Part shown: positions 44,601-54,391 of the stretch, piece by piece | How the letters are laid out: each line of letters begins with the position of its first letter | How positions within the stretch are numbered: the stretch's first letter is position 1 | NCBI RefSeq assembly: GCF_023684385.1 | Contig: NZ_JAGSOJ010000003.1 | Location: 1-64,000, forward strand | Reading direction: 5' to 3' | DNA: 64,000 nt | Source of the DNA: Oceanirhabdus seepicola | GTDB lineage: Bacteria; Bacillota; Clostridia; Clostridiales; Clostridiaceae | The notes under the pieces: generated by a model | Databases searched by the model: none | What the model saw: only the letters and a program-made list of their open reading frames with translations | Told to the model about the DNA's origin: nothing | Position numbers and translations under genes: made by a program

Positions 44601-47600
44601 TATTATCCGATTTATTTAGAGTACTTCAACTGGGGAGGCAGCGCTGCTTTTGAAATAAAGTATTCTGATAACAATGGATCATCATGGAAAAGAGTACCTC
44701 AAAATTATTTCTATCCATCTAAAAATATAACACCTGGAGAATATGCTACTAGTATATTTACAGGAAGTAAAGGAGTTAAATTCCCATCTGAATCTGGTGA
44801 TTATTACATTGCTTTTAGAACTGGTAAAGGAACTGATATTACTAGAGAAGGAATTTATGGTCCATTTACTGTTAATGGGAAAAGTACAATAAATGTATCG
44901 AAGGTTGTTAAGGGTGGAAATATAGTTAATGAAAAGAATAAATTTATCCTTGAATATACGATTAATCCAGCAGATATAGAACCTAGAAGTACTTTTAAAG
45001 AAAATGGTGAATTAAAGCAAAAAATATTCTTAAACAATGTACAACTGCAGGATGAATATCCTAATAGCATTGAAATTAAAACAGGACCTAATCAGAGTAA
45101 TATAGTTAAGAATGGTCAAAAAATTACAGTGCAGATCAAGAAGATAGAATATAATTTAATTACAAAGAATGGACAAAAAATATATTCAGCAGAGCCAATA
45201 AAAATACAAGTTTATTTAAGTGCAAAAGAACTTGGAGATTATACTTTAAGTGAAACAGGTAAGTCAATTATTACATTTACAGATGTTAATGAAGCTAATA
45301 GACAAATTGAGTTTGAGCCAGTTAATATAACTGTAAAACATCAGCTTAGAGAAAATTTAAAGGTTTTAGAAGTACAACCAACTCTAAATTTTGAATTAGA
45401 ACCATCTATGTTTACAAGTATTGCTAAAGAAGATGGAATTGATTTGACACAAATGTCAATGCCGCAGTTTATATCTGATATAGATAAAATAAATGGTAAT
45501 TATGATGTGGTTTATATAGGAAGCAAAAATGGTTCGTATGCGCATATAGGAAGTAGACCAAATAAACTTCCATATAATAATTCAAAAGATAACGGAACAG
45601 ATTCTTTAGAATACTACAGTGAAAATGATATTACCAATAGAAAAGCTGATGATTTAAAAGAGTTTGTAGATTCTGGACAACTTACAATTTTCTCAAACAG
45701 TGTGTTTGAAGATAATGAAACCAAACTACATTCTAATTTCAATTCTTATATTGGTAATAAAAGCAATTTTATAACTACAGATGATATTGTTGAAAAAATC
45801 AAATCAATAAGCAAACTATATGAAGACTGTAATAAAAGACCGATTTTGTCTATCACTGAGTCACCGATTGATTTTTTAGGGACTATAGATAATGATAGTA
45901 CTACAACTTCAAACTTTTATGAAGACACTAAAAATATGAATTTTGTATTTGATATAAATAATATAAATGTAACAGGTAATAACGAAAATCTTATGAATGT
46001 AAGATTATATTTGGATAAAAACGGTGATGGATTCTTTAGAGAAGATGAAATTGTTGAGGAACATGAGTCAAAACCCAATAGAAGAGGATATGTACTTAAT
46101 TATAGACTTGAAGAATATTTTACTGGAATGATGCCTTGGAAATTGGAAATAGAGGATATTAAAACAGGTTCTAAAGCTTATAAAACTGGATACCCAGCAT
46201 ATAAGGGTGATAAGTTGGAAGTTAGAGTATTACAATTAATTCCACCAAGAAATACTTTTGATATTAGTGATGATATGAAAGTTCCTTTATCTACAGATTA
46301 TTACAACGTTGAAGTTACTACTTTAAGAACTGATGATTTTAATGATAATTATCCTAATAACATTGGTGATATAAAGACAGAATTGAACGGTAACTATGAC
46401 ATGATAATTTTAGGTTTTGATGATGGATTTGAGAATGGTGATTTAACAATTGAGGCTATAGAAGCGATTAAAGAATTTATTAAAACAGGTCAGAGTGTAA
46501 TGTTTACCCATGATACTATGAGTTATCATGTAAATAATTATGGAGCTCAATGTGAAAATTTAACTGAACAATTTAGAGATATTATTGGTCAAAGCAGATA
46601 TAATAATAATTCTATAAAAAATAATGATAGGATAAGTTATAATAATGATGAATTTTATTTAAATGAAATAGTCCATGATGCTTTACCAGACGCTACAAAA
46701 GCTTCTTATGGATTTACTAAAGGTATTTTAGATGTTAAAAATGGGATAACGCCAAGTCATCCACATATTAATAAAACTTATAAATTAAATGAAGGATTAT
46801 TTACAAGATACCCTTATAATTTAGCAAATAATCCTCAGAAACAGCTTAATGTTGCAACAACACATGAACAATATTTTCAGCTTAATTTAGAAGATGAAGA
46901 TGTTATTCCATGGTTTACATTAGATGGTGAAGGTTCCAATAGTTATATCTATGATAAATATGATGGAAGAAATAATTATTACACATATACTAAGGGGAAT
47001 ATAACTTATTCAGGAACTGGGCATGTTAACCCAGACGGAAATGGTTCAAAGAAAGATGAGCATGAAATGTTCATGAATACAATAATTAAAGCTTCAAGAA
47101 GTGCTAACCATGCTCCAACACTTGAAGTAACAAATCTTGAGGAAAATAAAAAAATATCTAAGTCTCAGGAAAAATTTGAATTTAGTTTTATCGCTAGAGA
47201 TTTAGATGGGGATCCTTTAAGTGGTAAAGTTTATATCAATGGAAATTCAGTTATAAGCTATGATGAAGGTGATATTAAGAATGGTGAACAGGTAAATGTT
47301 GAAATTTATCAAGGTATTTTAGACGAATATGTAGGAGATAATAATGAGTTTACAATAAGAATAGTTGTGGAAGACCCAAAAGGAGCAATAGCAGAAGAAA
47401 TATATCTTCTAAGGTATCTAAATAATCCTATATATATGACCATTGATGAAAAACGAGGATATTTAGTTGGAGAAACAGCATCATTTAAATTGAAGGTTAT
47501 TGCAGATAGATTTAGTGATGATTTTAAAACAAAAACTAATAATATAGATTTTTCAATGGAATATGATAATGATGCGCTGAAAGTTGTTGGTGATAGTAAC

Positions 47601-49136
47601 TGGGAAGAGTTAAGTAATATAACATTTAACCCTGATCCACAACCACAATTACAGAAAAAAACTTTCGAGTTCAAATTAGAACAAGAGGGTAATTACTCAG
47701 TGGAAAATATAATAACTTTTGATTATTCTAATATAAGTGTAGATAAGCAAGAAGTTGAATATAGTTATCCTATTAATGTGAGAAGTGGAATGATTGATAT
47801 TGAAGTAGTTAATAGTGATGGTACAGCTTTTGAAAGTGTAAAAGTAGAAGTGGAAAAACCAGATGGAAGTATTAAAGATTATCATACTAACGATAAGAGA
47901 ATTACTACATTAAGTAACCAGCTGCCAGGAAGCTATAAATTTACAATAAAAGATTTACCAGATAAGTATATGGTTAAAGGTGGAAATTTTAAAACTTTTG
48001 AATTGTCATATGGTAATAATATACAAAAAGCGAAATTTGAATTAATAGATAAAAGTAAAATTGGACTTGATTTAATATCGGAGAGTAAAAATGGATATTT
48101 AGTAGGAGACACTGCAGAGATTACTTTAACAGCAATTGCTCATAATGATGATGAAAATATAAGGACTCGTTTTAGAAATATTGAATACTGGATGTCTAGA
48201 GATATTAATGACGCTTTAGAATTGATTCCAAATGAAAGTTGGAATATAAGAGATATAGACGTCGATGGTAAAACAATAACTTATGATAATCCACCTAATA
48301 ATAATCCACCATCTACAGTGTTAAGTTTTAAGGTGAATAATAAACCAGATGATGACAAACCAATAACTATAACTAATCATTTAAAATATGAATATTTGAG
48401 TGGTAATAGAGATGTTAGAAGTGATACACATGAAATTAGAGTTAGATCTGGTAAAATAAGAGTTGAAGTAGTAAATAGTGATAGTACAGTTAAAGTAACT
48501 GTTACCAGACCAGATGGAAGTACTGAAGATTATGAAACTGATGAAGATGGAATTATTACATTAAGTGATCAACCATCAGGAATATATACATTTACATTAA
48601 AGGATTTAGATGAAAATCTTATAGTTAAGGATGAAAATTTAAAAACTATAGATTTGAAATATGAGAAGTATGACCAAGTGGCTACATTTGAATTATTAAA
48701 TAGTACCACAATAATAAACAATGGTATGTATATTAATAATAAATTTGTTGAAACTGATGAAGTTGTTACCGGATTCGATGCGCACTTAGCAGCTAAATTT
48801 AAGGTTCTCGATAAAGAACCAGAAATAAAATTAATTTTAGATAAAGAGTTCAGTATAGCTCAATTAAAATTATTCAAAGTTGATAATTCAGGAAATTTAA
48901 CTGTTGATTATGGCAATATTGGCTTTGTAGAAATTAAAGGAGAAAGTATTGAAGGAAAGAAAACATTTGAAATTGTAATACCTGAATTGGCAGATGGTTA
49001 TAATTCTTATCTTTTACAGTATACAGTATCTCAGAAAGCAGAAGTTGACGATGAGTTAGAGTACAATATCGATGTAAATGGTATAGAAGGAGACGAAGGT
49101 CAGTTAACGGTAGTAGCACTACCTATTTTAGACTAA
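41601..49136 (+). CDS. Giant secreted vWA / PA14 / DUF5057 surface protein
   Basis: A 2511-residue secreted protein with signal peptide (1-28). A von Willebrand A domain (about 74-470) has the MIDAS motif DTSGS near residue 83, GGTNIGDG near 313 and MTDGEP near 345, with an insertion of about 130 residues after the first motif. A PA14-like domain lies about 880-1030 (FWGYIKVDETGDYKFGAHS). A DUF5057-like pair follows (starting about 1250 and 1535: LKVLEVQPT and LEVRVLQLI). Two homologous units of about 200 residues then begin with GYLVGETASF near 1948 and GYLVGDTAEI near 2165, followed by a unique tail. No LPXTG or other cell-wall anchor is seen. The gene follows pilD after 127 bp with AAAGGAGGAG. 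It looks like a tip adhesin, analogous to PilY1. Confidence 0.85.
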   Translation: MRKKRLLSFLMVLVLMLTQVGVLPVFANELPKAPINLLKAVEKNQFLIDEEFTINYKIQSQPIQADKILPESYLKDKEIVLVMDTSGSMKEEIRYNQENDHQSIFQEKYATKNVSVNLRDNHNGQDIYDYTIQFTEPSAGENVDTRYLIFYSEREIDVVGNWIKNLNSSNLKYLYNDSDRALGISSDNSKYRSLPDWLSDIEGYSFSGNKYYNVYVATINDLNNGKVIGLTKAKNTIGRTTNKKPKIDVMKEVAKNFLEKLKDDNNSGVKVALVPYASYAQDNNFNNKDFAKLSDFTQYKSLTDKIEALSADGGTNIGDGLRKAFYKFSDSDEDTRRYVILMTDGEPTFHSFIKKWKWEGSGRRRHKKWYKELYFGDGSYPNNYDYEGGGHYATEDDKLYANKAAEDLILKGGKEIESFMIAFSNDADKSELKNIANSANGYYKEAVDGNALDEVYQKLAEQIQSDLPIHGINFQETFPQGINIVEVSEGLEFNGQTVTGDIGSISYILNEESNQFEAEPFEFFIKLKGTEIGDYNLGEENTDNITSYIDYKDIDGTDGHKAFPGVDISVYENKPPEITASLSQHGTDEDKYKLSLIIDEPSKIEILNSDGERLWYKNKTGESPNNYPKTFSVQLDKADLKGNLINIKAEDKSRNKAEETVPLINLKPIEILGWNENDKTIKGILDLQTELNSTITSVKINGDIVAENRLLTEEGTYSQRVDFKEGSNSIDITVENQFKNISTETVIKVIEKYAIAPEVNIKVSDASGLRDTYDVSSQNEDKRVDEILDPSITLKGDAFANINVKGKDVDFFKYQFLNSSETPSHMPITGWESIDLNEETVNEDVVTEKRGFLNQRSFDVSHMPLLNDTTKWSDSEEVFKDPFDATTYKEAIYSSSPQQYGKLEDYIKSDGTNGKRWVTNSVFIEKMSIGGQYKESSKFWGYIKVDETGDYKFGAHSDDGCRGYITVNGETKAFVDMFKPQGRNKNIGTTNNVYSLEEGKYYPIYLEYFNWGGSAAFEIKYSDNNGSSWKRVPQNYFYPSKNITPGEYATSIFTGSKGVKFPSESGDYYIAFRTGKGTDITREGIYGPFTVNGKSTINVSKVVKGGNIVNEKNKFILEYTINPADIEPRSTFKENGELKQKIFLNNVQLQDEYPNSIEIKTGPNQSNIVKNGQKITVQIKKIEYNLITKNGQKIYSAEPIKIQVYLSAKELGDYTLSETGKSIITFTDVNEANRQIEFEPVNITVKHQLRENLKVLEVQPTLNFELEPSMFTSIAKEDGIDLTQMSMPQFISDIDKINGNYDVVYIGSKNGSYAHIGSRPNKLPYNNSKDNGTDSLEYYSENDITNRKADDLKEFVDSGQLTIFSNSVFEDNETKLHSNFNSYIGNKSNFITTDDIVEKIKSISKLYEDCNKRPILSITESPIDFLGTIDNDSTTTSNFYEDTKNMNFVFDINNINVTGNNENLMNVRLYLDKNGDGFFREDEIVEEHESKPNRRGYVLNYRLEEYFTGMMPWKLEIEDIKTGSKAYKTGYPAYKGDKLEVRVLQLIPPRNTFDISDDMKVPLSTDYYNVEVTTLRTDDFNDNYPNNIGDIKTELNGNYDMIILGFDDGFENGDLTIEAIEAIKEFIKTGQSVMFTHDTMSYHVNNYGAQCENLTEQFRDIIGQSRYNNNSIKNNDRISYNNDEFYLNEIVHDALPDATKASYGFTKGILDVKNGITPSHPHINKTYKLNEGLFTRYPYNLANNPQKQLNVATTHEQYFQLNLEDEDVIPWFTLDGEGSNSYIYDKYDGRNNYYTYTKGNITYSGTGHVNPDGNGSKKDEHEMFMNTIIKASRSANHAPTLEVTNLEENKKISKSQEKFEFSFIARDLDGDPLSGKVYINGNSVISYDEGDIKNGEQVNVEIYQGILDEYVGDNNEFTIRIVVEDPKGAIAEEIYLLRYLNNPIYMTIDEKRGYLVGETASFKLKVIADRFSDDFKTKTNNIDFSMEYDNDALKVVGDSNWEELSNITFNPDPQPQLQKKTFEFKLEQEGNYSVENIITFDYSNISVDKQEVEYSYPINVRSGMIDIEVVNSDGTAFESVKVEVEKPDGSIKDYHTNDKRITTLSNQLPGSYKFTIKDLPDKYMVKGGNFKTFELSYGNNIQKAKFELIDKSKIGLDLISESKNGYLVGDTAEITLTAIAHNDDENIRTRFRNIEYWMSRDINDALELIPNESWNIRDIDVDGKTITYDNPPNNNPPSTVLSFKVNNKPDDDKPITITNHLKYEYLSGNRDVRSDTHEIRVRSGKIRVEVVNSDSTVKVTVTRPDGSTEDYETDEDGIITLSDQPSGIYTFTLKDLDENLIVKDENLKTIDLKYEKYDQVATFELLNSTTIINNGMYINNKFVETDEVVTGFDAHLAAKFKVLDKEPEIKLILDKEFSIAQLKLFKVDNSGNLTVDYGNIGFVEIKGESIEGKKTFEIVIPELADGYNSYLLQYTVSQKAEVDDELEYNIDVNGIEGDEGQLTVVALPILD

Positions 49137-49155
49137 TTAAATATGATTAAATAAG

Positions 49156-49186
49156 TGAGGCACAGATGATTTACATCTGTGCCTCA
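49156..49186. terminator. Convergent hairpin after the giant surface gene
   Basis: TGAGGCACAGATG and CATCTGTGCCTCA form a 13-bp perfect stem with a five-base loop, lying between convergent genes. No strong T-run follows on either side. Confidence 0.65.
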
Positions 49187-49237
49187 GGTTGTTAAAAAGT
49201 TCAATCTCGGAGTCACAAATGTTCGTCTTTGTAACCG

Positions 49238-50164
49238 TTAAAAGGGAGTATCACTACCTATATAACACTGTAATCCAGCATGAGTAAATCGATTCTTGAT
49301 ATATAAAAGAGTTTCTTCAGATGTGGCTTCAAATGAACTATAGGAATAATCTTTTCCTATTCCATTCCATTTGCTTTCTCCCATTCGATGAAAGGGAAGT
49401 ATATTTATCTCACTTAGAGAATTTTCTTTCATAAAATCAATAAGTGCTGAGATGTTTTCTTCCGTATCATTAAAGCCTTCAATTACAGGCATTCTGAGAA
49501 TTAATTCACCAGACCAGTTTGAGTTAACAAGTGTTTTAATATTAGCTAGAATTAACTTATTTGAGACCCCTGTTTTATTAATATGTGATGCTTCGTTAAA
49601 ATGCTTTACATCAATAAATGCAAAATCAATATATTCCATGATTGTCATGAAGATATCAGTACTAACTAATGCTGTTGTTTCAATGGCGGTGTGGATATAC
49701 TCTTCGTTACACTTTTTTAGAACCTCTAGAAGAAATTCATGTTGCATTAATGGTTCTCCACCACTAAAGGTTACACCGCCCTCAGGTCCCCATGAATCTC
49801 TATCTCTCTGAAGTCTATCCATAAGAGCATCTACAGTATATTCATCACCAATAACATCTATAGCATCATTGTAACAGCTATCTGCACATTCAAAAGATGT
49901 ACAATTAGAACAAAGTTCTTTATTAAATTTTAAGACACCATTGTCAATACTTATGGCACTTAAGTTACAGCTTTCTAAACAATTGCCACAAGATTTACAT
50001 TTAAACTTTCTATACATAATCTCCTGAGAGGTTATCCAACTTTCTGGATTAGCACACCATTCGCATTTCAAAGGGCAGCCCTTTAAAAATACAGTTGTTC
50101 TTGAACCAGGGCCATCGTGAACAGAGAAACCCTGTATATCGAAAATATTACCCTTTAAATCCAT
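49238..50164 (-). CDS. hpdA: 4-hydroxyphenylacetate decarboxylase activating enzyme
   Basis: A 308-residue glycyl-radical-activating enzyme of the radical-SAM family. Cys30, Cys34 and Cys37 (GCPLKCEWC) bind the SAM cluster; two additional ferredoxin-like clusters are suggested by Cys56-59-62-66 and Cys85-88-93-97. It produces the glycyl radical on HpdB. The gene follows hpdB and hpdC, the order known from p-cresol-forming clostridia. A hairpin between hpdC and hpdA probably reduces its expression, fitting a catalytic activator needed in small amounts. Confidence 0.92.
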   Translation of the reverse strand: MDLKGNIFDIQGFSVHDGPGSRTTVFLKGCPLKCEWCANPESWITSQEIMYRKFKCKSCGNCLESCNLSAISIDNGVLKFNKELCSNCTSFECADSCYNDAIDVIGDEYTVDALMDRLQRDRDSWGPEGGVTFSGGEPLMQHEFLLEVLKKCNEEYIHTAIETTALVSTDIFMTIMEYIDFAFIDVKHFNEASHINKTGVSNKLILANIKTLVNSNWSGELILRMPVIEGFNDTEENISALIDFMKENSLSEINILPFHRMGESKWNGIGKDYSYSSFEATSEETLLYIKNRFTHAGLQCYIGSDTPF

Positions 50165-50185
50165 AACAATTCTCCTAATATTTAA

Positions 50186-50202
50186 GGAGCGCTAAGCGCT
50201 CC
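50186..50202 (-). repeat. Hairpin between hpdC and hpdA
   Basis: GGAGCGC and GCGCTCC pair perfectly with a TAA loop in the 42-bp gap between hpdC and hpdA. On the minus strand it is followed by TTAAATATT, a weak terminator tail. It probably tunes the amount of activating enzyme. Confidence 0.6.
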
Positions 50203-50206
50203 TAAA

Positions 50207-50464
50207 TTATTTTTCTTCATATGATGAACAAGTAACGGCATTAAGTTCACCGTATACCCAATCATTAACTTTTAAACCTACACATGTACCTATTCCATCT
50301 GTGCTCTCTTCAGTGAAGTTTTTGCAGAATTTACATTTTGCTTTCTTATCATAAGAAGCGCATGCATCACTGTCTATTTCAACAATATTTCCAGTGAGTC
50401 TGCAGATTCCTTTAGCAGCATCAATATTTGAAAAGTGTAAGCAATCATTATGTTTTATGTTCAT
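50207..50464 (-). CDS. hpdC: 4-hydroxyphenylacetate decarboxylase, small subunit
   Basis: An 85-residue subunit with two iron-sulfur sites. His5, Cys8, Cys21 and Cys35 form the first set; Cys44, Cys47, Cys61 and Cys79 form the second. These match the one-His-three-Cys plus four-Cys pattern of characterised HpdC. It is required together with HpdB in 4-hydroxyphenylacetate decarboxylase but is absent from phenylacetate and indoleacetate decarboxylases, so it decides the substrate call. It begins five bases after the hpdB stop. Confidence 0.94.
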   Translation of the reverse strand: MNIKHNDCLHFSNIDAAKGICRLTGNIVEIDSDACASYDKKAKCKFCKNFTEESTDGIGTCVGLKVNDWVYGELNAVTCSSYEEK

Positions 50465-50468
50465 ATTT

Positions 50469-53090
50469 CTACACTCCTTCGTACTCAGTTCTAGCTATAA
50501 CTTCATCTTGTATTGGTTTACCAATCTCACACCAGTATTGAGTGAATCCTGCAACTCTAACCATTAAATCTCTATAATTATCAGGTTTACTCTGAGCATC
50601 AATAAGTGTATTTGAGTCCAGGACGTTGTATTGAACATGGAAACCACCTTTTCTCATATAAGCTCTAGTAAGATCCAGTAAACTTCTTGTTCCTTTAGCA
50701 CCAACTATTGCAGATGGATGAAGCTTAAGATTAAGTTGTGAATTTTGAGAGCGACTGTGATCCCAAACTGTTGCAGAATTAAAAATCGCATAAGGACCTT
50801 TTTTATCAGTTCCAGGGCATGCTGACATTGAACCATCAGAGAAAGTAGTACCTGATAATCTTCCATCAGCTGAAGCTAAAGTTGCAGCTCCCTGTGCTCC
50901 GTGAGTGGAAACAGAAATTTGACAAGGGTACATCTTCTTACCAAATAGAGATTCAACCTCTCTTGTCATATCGCAGAACCATTCTTCGTAATCTTTAAGA
51001 ATACTATCAACATAAAAATCATCGTTTCCGTATTTTGGTGCATTGATGCAATCACTGTGGATTTTATCCCATTCAGTTATTCCATCTTCCTTGATTTGAG
51101 TAGCCATTGAATAGTTACCAGTCTCAAGTGCGTTTTTATATCCAAAGTTATTTAATATTGCATTTTTAAGCTCTTCTAATGTATATTTTTTATCATCATA
51201 AACAAGCTTTTTCATTGCTGCCAGCGAGTTAACCATTGTTATTGTTCCACAGCTCTCAACATTATAAGTTGCATTATATCTATAACCCATATTGCCGATA
51301 TGTTGTCCTTTATCAAGGCAATCAGGTTTCATAAATGAGTTAACAACTGACATGTTATGTTTTCTCCAGATATCATGCTGAACATTATTTGTCTTAGCAA
51401 GAATATCTACAGCAACTTTGTAGTAATCACTAAAAGTTTCTACAAGTTCCTCATAGGTAGCTAGTTCTTTGTTATGAGGAGGGAAAACTTGTATATCAGT
51501 TCTCTTATCATATCCATTTGTAAGCACTAGTTCTAGTATCTTTGGATTTGATACGAAGTGGACACCAACACTTGTAGGTTGACCAGCACCACCAGGTACT
51601 GCGTATTTCTTATCATTAAGAGTAAGCTCTTTCCAGCAACAAGGAGAAGTCTCAAGACATCCGCCGATAGCTAAAGAACGAGCCTCTCTGATATCCATAC
51701 CTTCTTCACCATATTGATCAAGTATGAAATCAATCCCAACCCTGTTGTTCATCCAAGCAGGGTATCCAGAACCAGTTTTTGTACACTCAGATGCTTTTAA
51801 AAGGAAACTTTCTGGAAGTTTCTCATCATAAAGTACTGAAAGTGTTGGTTGTGGAGTTTGACAAGAAACACCAGACTCAAGGATTATCTCTTCCAGTTCA
51901 TTGCAAGCTGCTTGACCGTCTTTAGTTATTCCACCAAGAGTAAGGTTGTTGAATGTGTTACCAGAAAGAACCCCACCAACTACTCCAGTTGAAGCAAAAC
52001 AATCAATTGCTGTTATTTTGATTCTATATAACTCCATAAGTTCAAGAACTTCTTCACGTGTTATTCTACCTTCTGCAATATCTTGTTCATACCAAGGATA
52101 CAGAACTTGTCCTAATCTACCTATTGATAAACCAGATATAGCATCTTCATTAAGGACTGCTATATGAAGAGCATAGCTTAACTGTAATGCCTCCTTGAAG
52201 GTTCTTGGTTGATTATGTGTGATCCATTTAAGGTTTTCTGATATTTCAGTATATTCTTTTTTTAATGTTTCATTCTGAGTTTTATCGGCTAATTCTTCAG
52301 CGTGATTTGCGTAGTTACCTATCCAATTTTGTAAACCTTCAATAATATGTATTACTGCCTCATAAAAGTACAATCTTTCCATACCTAGTATGCCATCTCC
52401 ATGAGCATTACCAGCCACAACAGATTTGCATTCAATGGCCATTTCTTTCAATTTATCAAAACCATATTGAAGAGGGTAGTAATAGTTTATAACTTCTCTT
52501 CCTTGTGGTAATGTGTAACCTGAATCAAACATGCAGATAAGAGTCTTCATTATATCTTCTTTCATCTGATAGTTAGGAACCATTTGTTCATATTTTCTTC
52601 CAAGATCCTCTACAGATTTGTTTGTCCATTCTTTGGCGATTTTAACTAGAACAGGAATCTCTTCTTTTCTCATTCCGAATTTTCCCGCAATAGAAACTAC
52701 ATTACCAAAGCTTTTTGTAACATTTCCGCCACCTTGTCCAAATTCACTTAACTCATCTGCACTAGCATTAGCTGCATTTTCAACCTCTTTAAATAGATCA
52801 TCTTCTTTAGCAATAAAGAAACCTTCTGATAACCAAGGCATTGGAAAAGATCCTCTATAATTATAAGTTTTTTGCATTACAAGCTTCTCTCCTGGTAATA
52901 TGTTTGGAGTTATTCTTGAAAATGCTTCCTTAAGAGCCATAGCTCTTCTTACTACTGTTACTTCACCGTCAAGCTCTTTCCACTTTCTATTATACCAATA
53001 AGGGAATTCCATATCGGTAGTTGAAAGAGTCATGTAATAAATATCTCTTAGACCTCTTGCTCTTTCAGAGGGAGTTTTGATATTACTCAT
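50469..53090 (-). CDS. hpdB: 4-hydroxyphenylacetate decarboxylase, glycyl radical subunit
   Basis: An 873-residue glycyl radical enzyme that turns 4-hydroxyphenylacetate, a tyrosine fermentation product, into p-cresol and CO2. Catalytic Cys478 and Glu480 lie in [11 protein letters not shown], Glu612 in YNVESCGTI, and the radical Gly848 in [10 protein letters not shown]. These stand at a constant offset of 25 residues from Cys503, Glu505, Glu637 and Gly873 of the characterised enzyme, so all key residues are conserved. The start ATG 53090 follows AAAGGAGAG. The hpdB-hpdC-hpdA operon order is conserved. The reaction product inhibits many competing bacteria. Confidence 0.94.
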   Translation of the reverse strand: MSNIKTPSERARGLRDIYYMTLSTTDMEFPYWYNRKWKELDGEVTVVRRAMALKEAFSRITPNILPGEKLVMQKTYNYRGSFPMPWLSEGFFIAKEDDLFKEVENAANASADELSEFGQGGGNVTKSFGNVVSIAGKFGMRKEEIPVLVKIAKEWTNKSVEDLGRKYEQMVPNYQMKEDIMKTLICMFDSGYTLPQGREVINYYYPLQYGFDKLKEMAIECKSVVAGNAHGDGILGMERLYFYEAVIHIIEGLQNWIGNYANHAEELADKTQNETLKKEYTEISENLKWITHNQPRTFKEALQLSYALHIAVLNEDAISGLSIGRLGQVLYPWYEQDIAEGRITREEVLELMELYRIKITAIDCFASTGVVGGVLSGNTFNNLTLGGITKDGQAACNELEEIILESGVSCQTPQPTLSVLYDEKLPESFLLKASECTKTGSGYPAWMNNRVGIDFILDQYGEEGMDIREARSLAIGGCLETSPCCWKELTLNDKKYAVPGGAGQPTSVGVHFVSNPKILELVLTNGYDKRTDIQVFPPHNKELATYEELVETFSDYYKVAVDILAKTNNVQHDIWRKHNMSVVNSFMKPDCLDKGQHIGNMGYRYNATYNVESCGTITMVNSLAAMKKLVYDDKKYTLEELKNAILNNFGYKNALETGNYSMATQIKEDGITEWDKIHSDCINAPKYGNDDFYVDSILKDYEEWFCDMTREVESLFGKKMYPCQISVSTHGAQGAATLASADGRLSGTTFSDGSMSACPGTDKKGPYAIFNSATVWDHSRSQNSQLNLKLHPSAIVGAKGTRSLLDLTRAYMRKGGFHVQYNVLDSNTLIDAQSKPDNYRDLMVRVAGFTQYWCEIGKPIQDEVIARTEYEGV

Positions 53091-53429
53091 GGTATCTCTC
53101 CTTTACAATTTAATGTAATAAACTGTTAGATAGTAAAAATTCTTTGTAAATAGGAATTTTTAGTCATACTCTATTTTTTATTATAGCATATTAGTAGTAG
53201 CTGTTTACCACCTAAGAAGAAATAAAATCTAAAAATTCAAATTATTTTTTTAAGCTGTTTAAAGTGAGAAAGTGAAATTTATGAAAAAGTATCCTATTTT
53301 GTAAATTATGAAAGTAAATATATCTTACTTATGGTCATATAGAGTAGAATATTATATAATAGATATGTTACAAAAATGTAACCAAAGTCACATTTCAAAA
53401 ATATTATTATGAAATATGGAGAAAAAGTT
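53091..53429. other. Divergent regulatory spacer between hpdB and the AEC transporter
   Basis: About 340 bp with no gene. On the minus strand a TATAAT near 53177-53182 has a poor -35 (GTAAAC). On the plus strand a TATAAT lies near 53356. No clear operator or riboswitch was found. Confidence 0.5.
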
Positions 53430-54344
53430 ATGAACAATGTCGATATTAATACTGCTGTATTAATTTTATTTTTTATAATTATTGTAGGATATATTGCTAG
53501 AAAAACTAATATAATTACTAGAGAGTTGAATAAAGGATTATCTGGTTTATTGGTGAATGTTACATTGCCACTATTGATAATCTCATCCTTTAATAGAGCA
53601 TATGATTCAAAACTTATGGAGAATGGAACTAAAATTCTTATATACTCTTTCCTAATACATATATTTCTGTTTTTGTTGGGACAAGTTTTATATATTAGAA
53701 ATGAAGAGAGCAAAAAGAAGGTTCTAATATTTTATACCACTTTTTCTAATACTGGGTTCATGGGTTTCCCGATATTGGGCAGTATATATGGTGATACAGG
53801 AGTTTTCTATGCTGCAATCTTTAATATTGCATTCAACCTTTTGGTTTGGACATTGGGTGTGAGTATATTTACAGGTGAGAGGGATTTAAAATCTATAAGA
53901 AAAGTGATTGTGAATCCATCGTTTATTGCTGTAATTATAGGTATTATAATATTTAGATTTTCAATTCCTCTTCCAGAATCAATCTGGGGGGCATTAGAGT
54001 TGGTTGGAGATACAACTACCCCATTATCTATGATTATAATAGGAGCTATGCTGGCTGAAATGAAAGTACATGAGATCTTTACAGATTTATCAATTTATTA
54101 TGGAGCATTTATAAGATTGTTGGCTGCTCCAATAATTCTTTATTTTATAATGAGTGTTTTAGGAGTAGAAGAACAAGTTAGAAATATATGTATAATCTTA
54201 GTAGCTATGCCTGCAGCAGTTACCACTGCAATTATAGCCGAAAAATATGAGGGCAATGCACTTTATGCTTCACAAAGTATATTTATTACCAATTTAATTT
54301 GTTTATTAACAATACCATTAATAATATCTTTTTTAGGGGTTTAA
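53430..54344 (+). CDS. AEC-family transporter (auxin-efflux-carrier superfamily)
   Basis: A 304-residue membrane protein with about ten helices, started at ATG 53430, which has GGAG ten bases upstream; the earlier ATG 53409 has no ribosome site. The family segments (GLSGLLVNVTLPLLIISSF; FSNTGFMGFPILGSIYG; MPAAVTTAIIAEKYEG) are present. AEC proteins carry organic anions; some carry malonate, malate or aromatic acids. It is divergent from hpdBCA, so 4-hydroxyphenylacetate or another arylacetate is a possible substrate, but this is speculation. Confidence 0.88.
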   Translation: MNNVDINTAVLILFFIIIVGYIARKTNIITRELNKGLSGLLVNVTLPLLIISSFNRAYDSKLMENGTKILIYSFLIHIFLFLLGQVLYIRNEESKKKVLIFYTTFSNTGFMGFPILGSIYGDTGVFYAAIFNIAFNLLVWTLGVSIFTGERDLKSIRKVIVNPSFIAVIIGIIIFRFSIPLPESIWGALELVGDTTTPLSMIIIGAMLAEMKVHEIFTDLSIYYGAFIRLLAAPIILYFIMSVLGVEEQVRNICIILVAMPAAVTTAIIAEKYEGNALYASQSIFITNLICLLTIPLIISFLGV

Positions 54345-54391
54345 TATAAGTATAACTAAAAGGGAAAAATAATTATTAGGAGTTGATGAAG

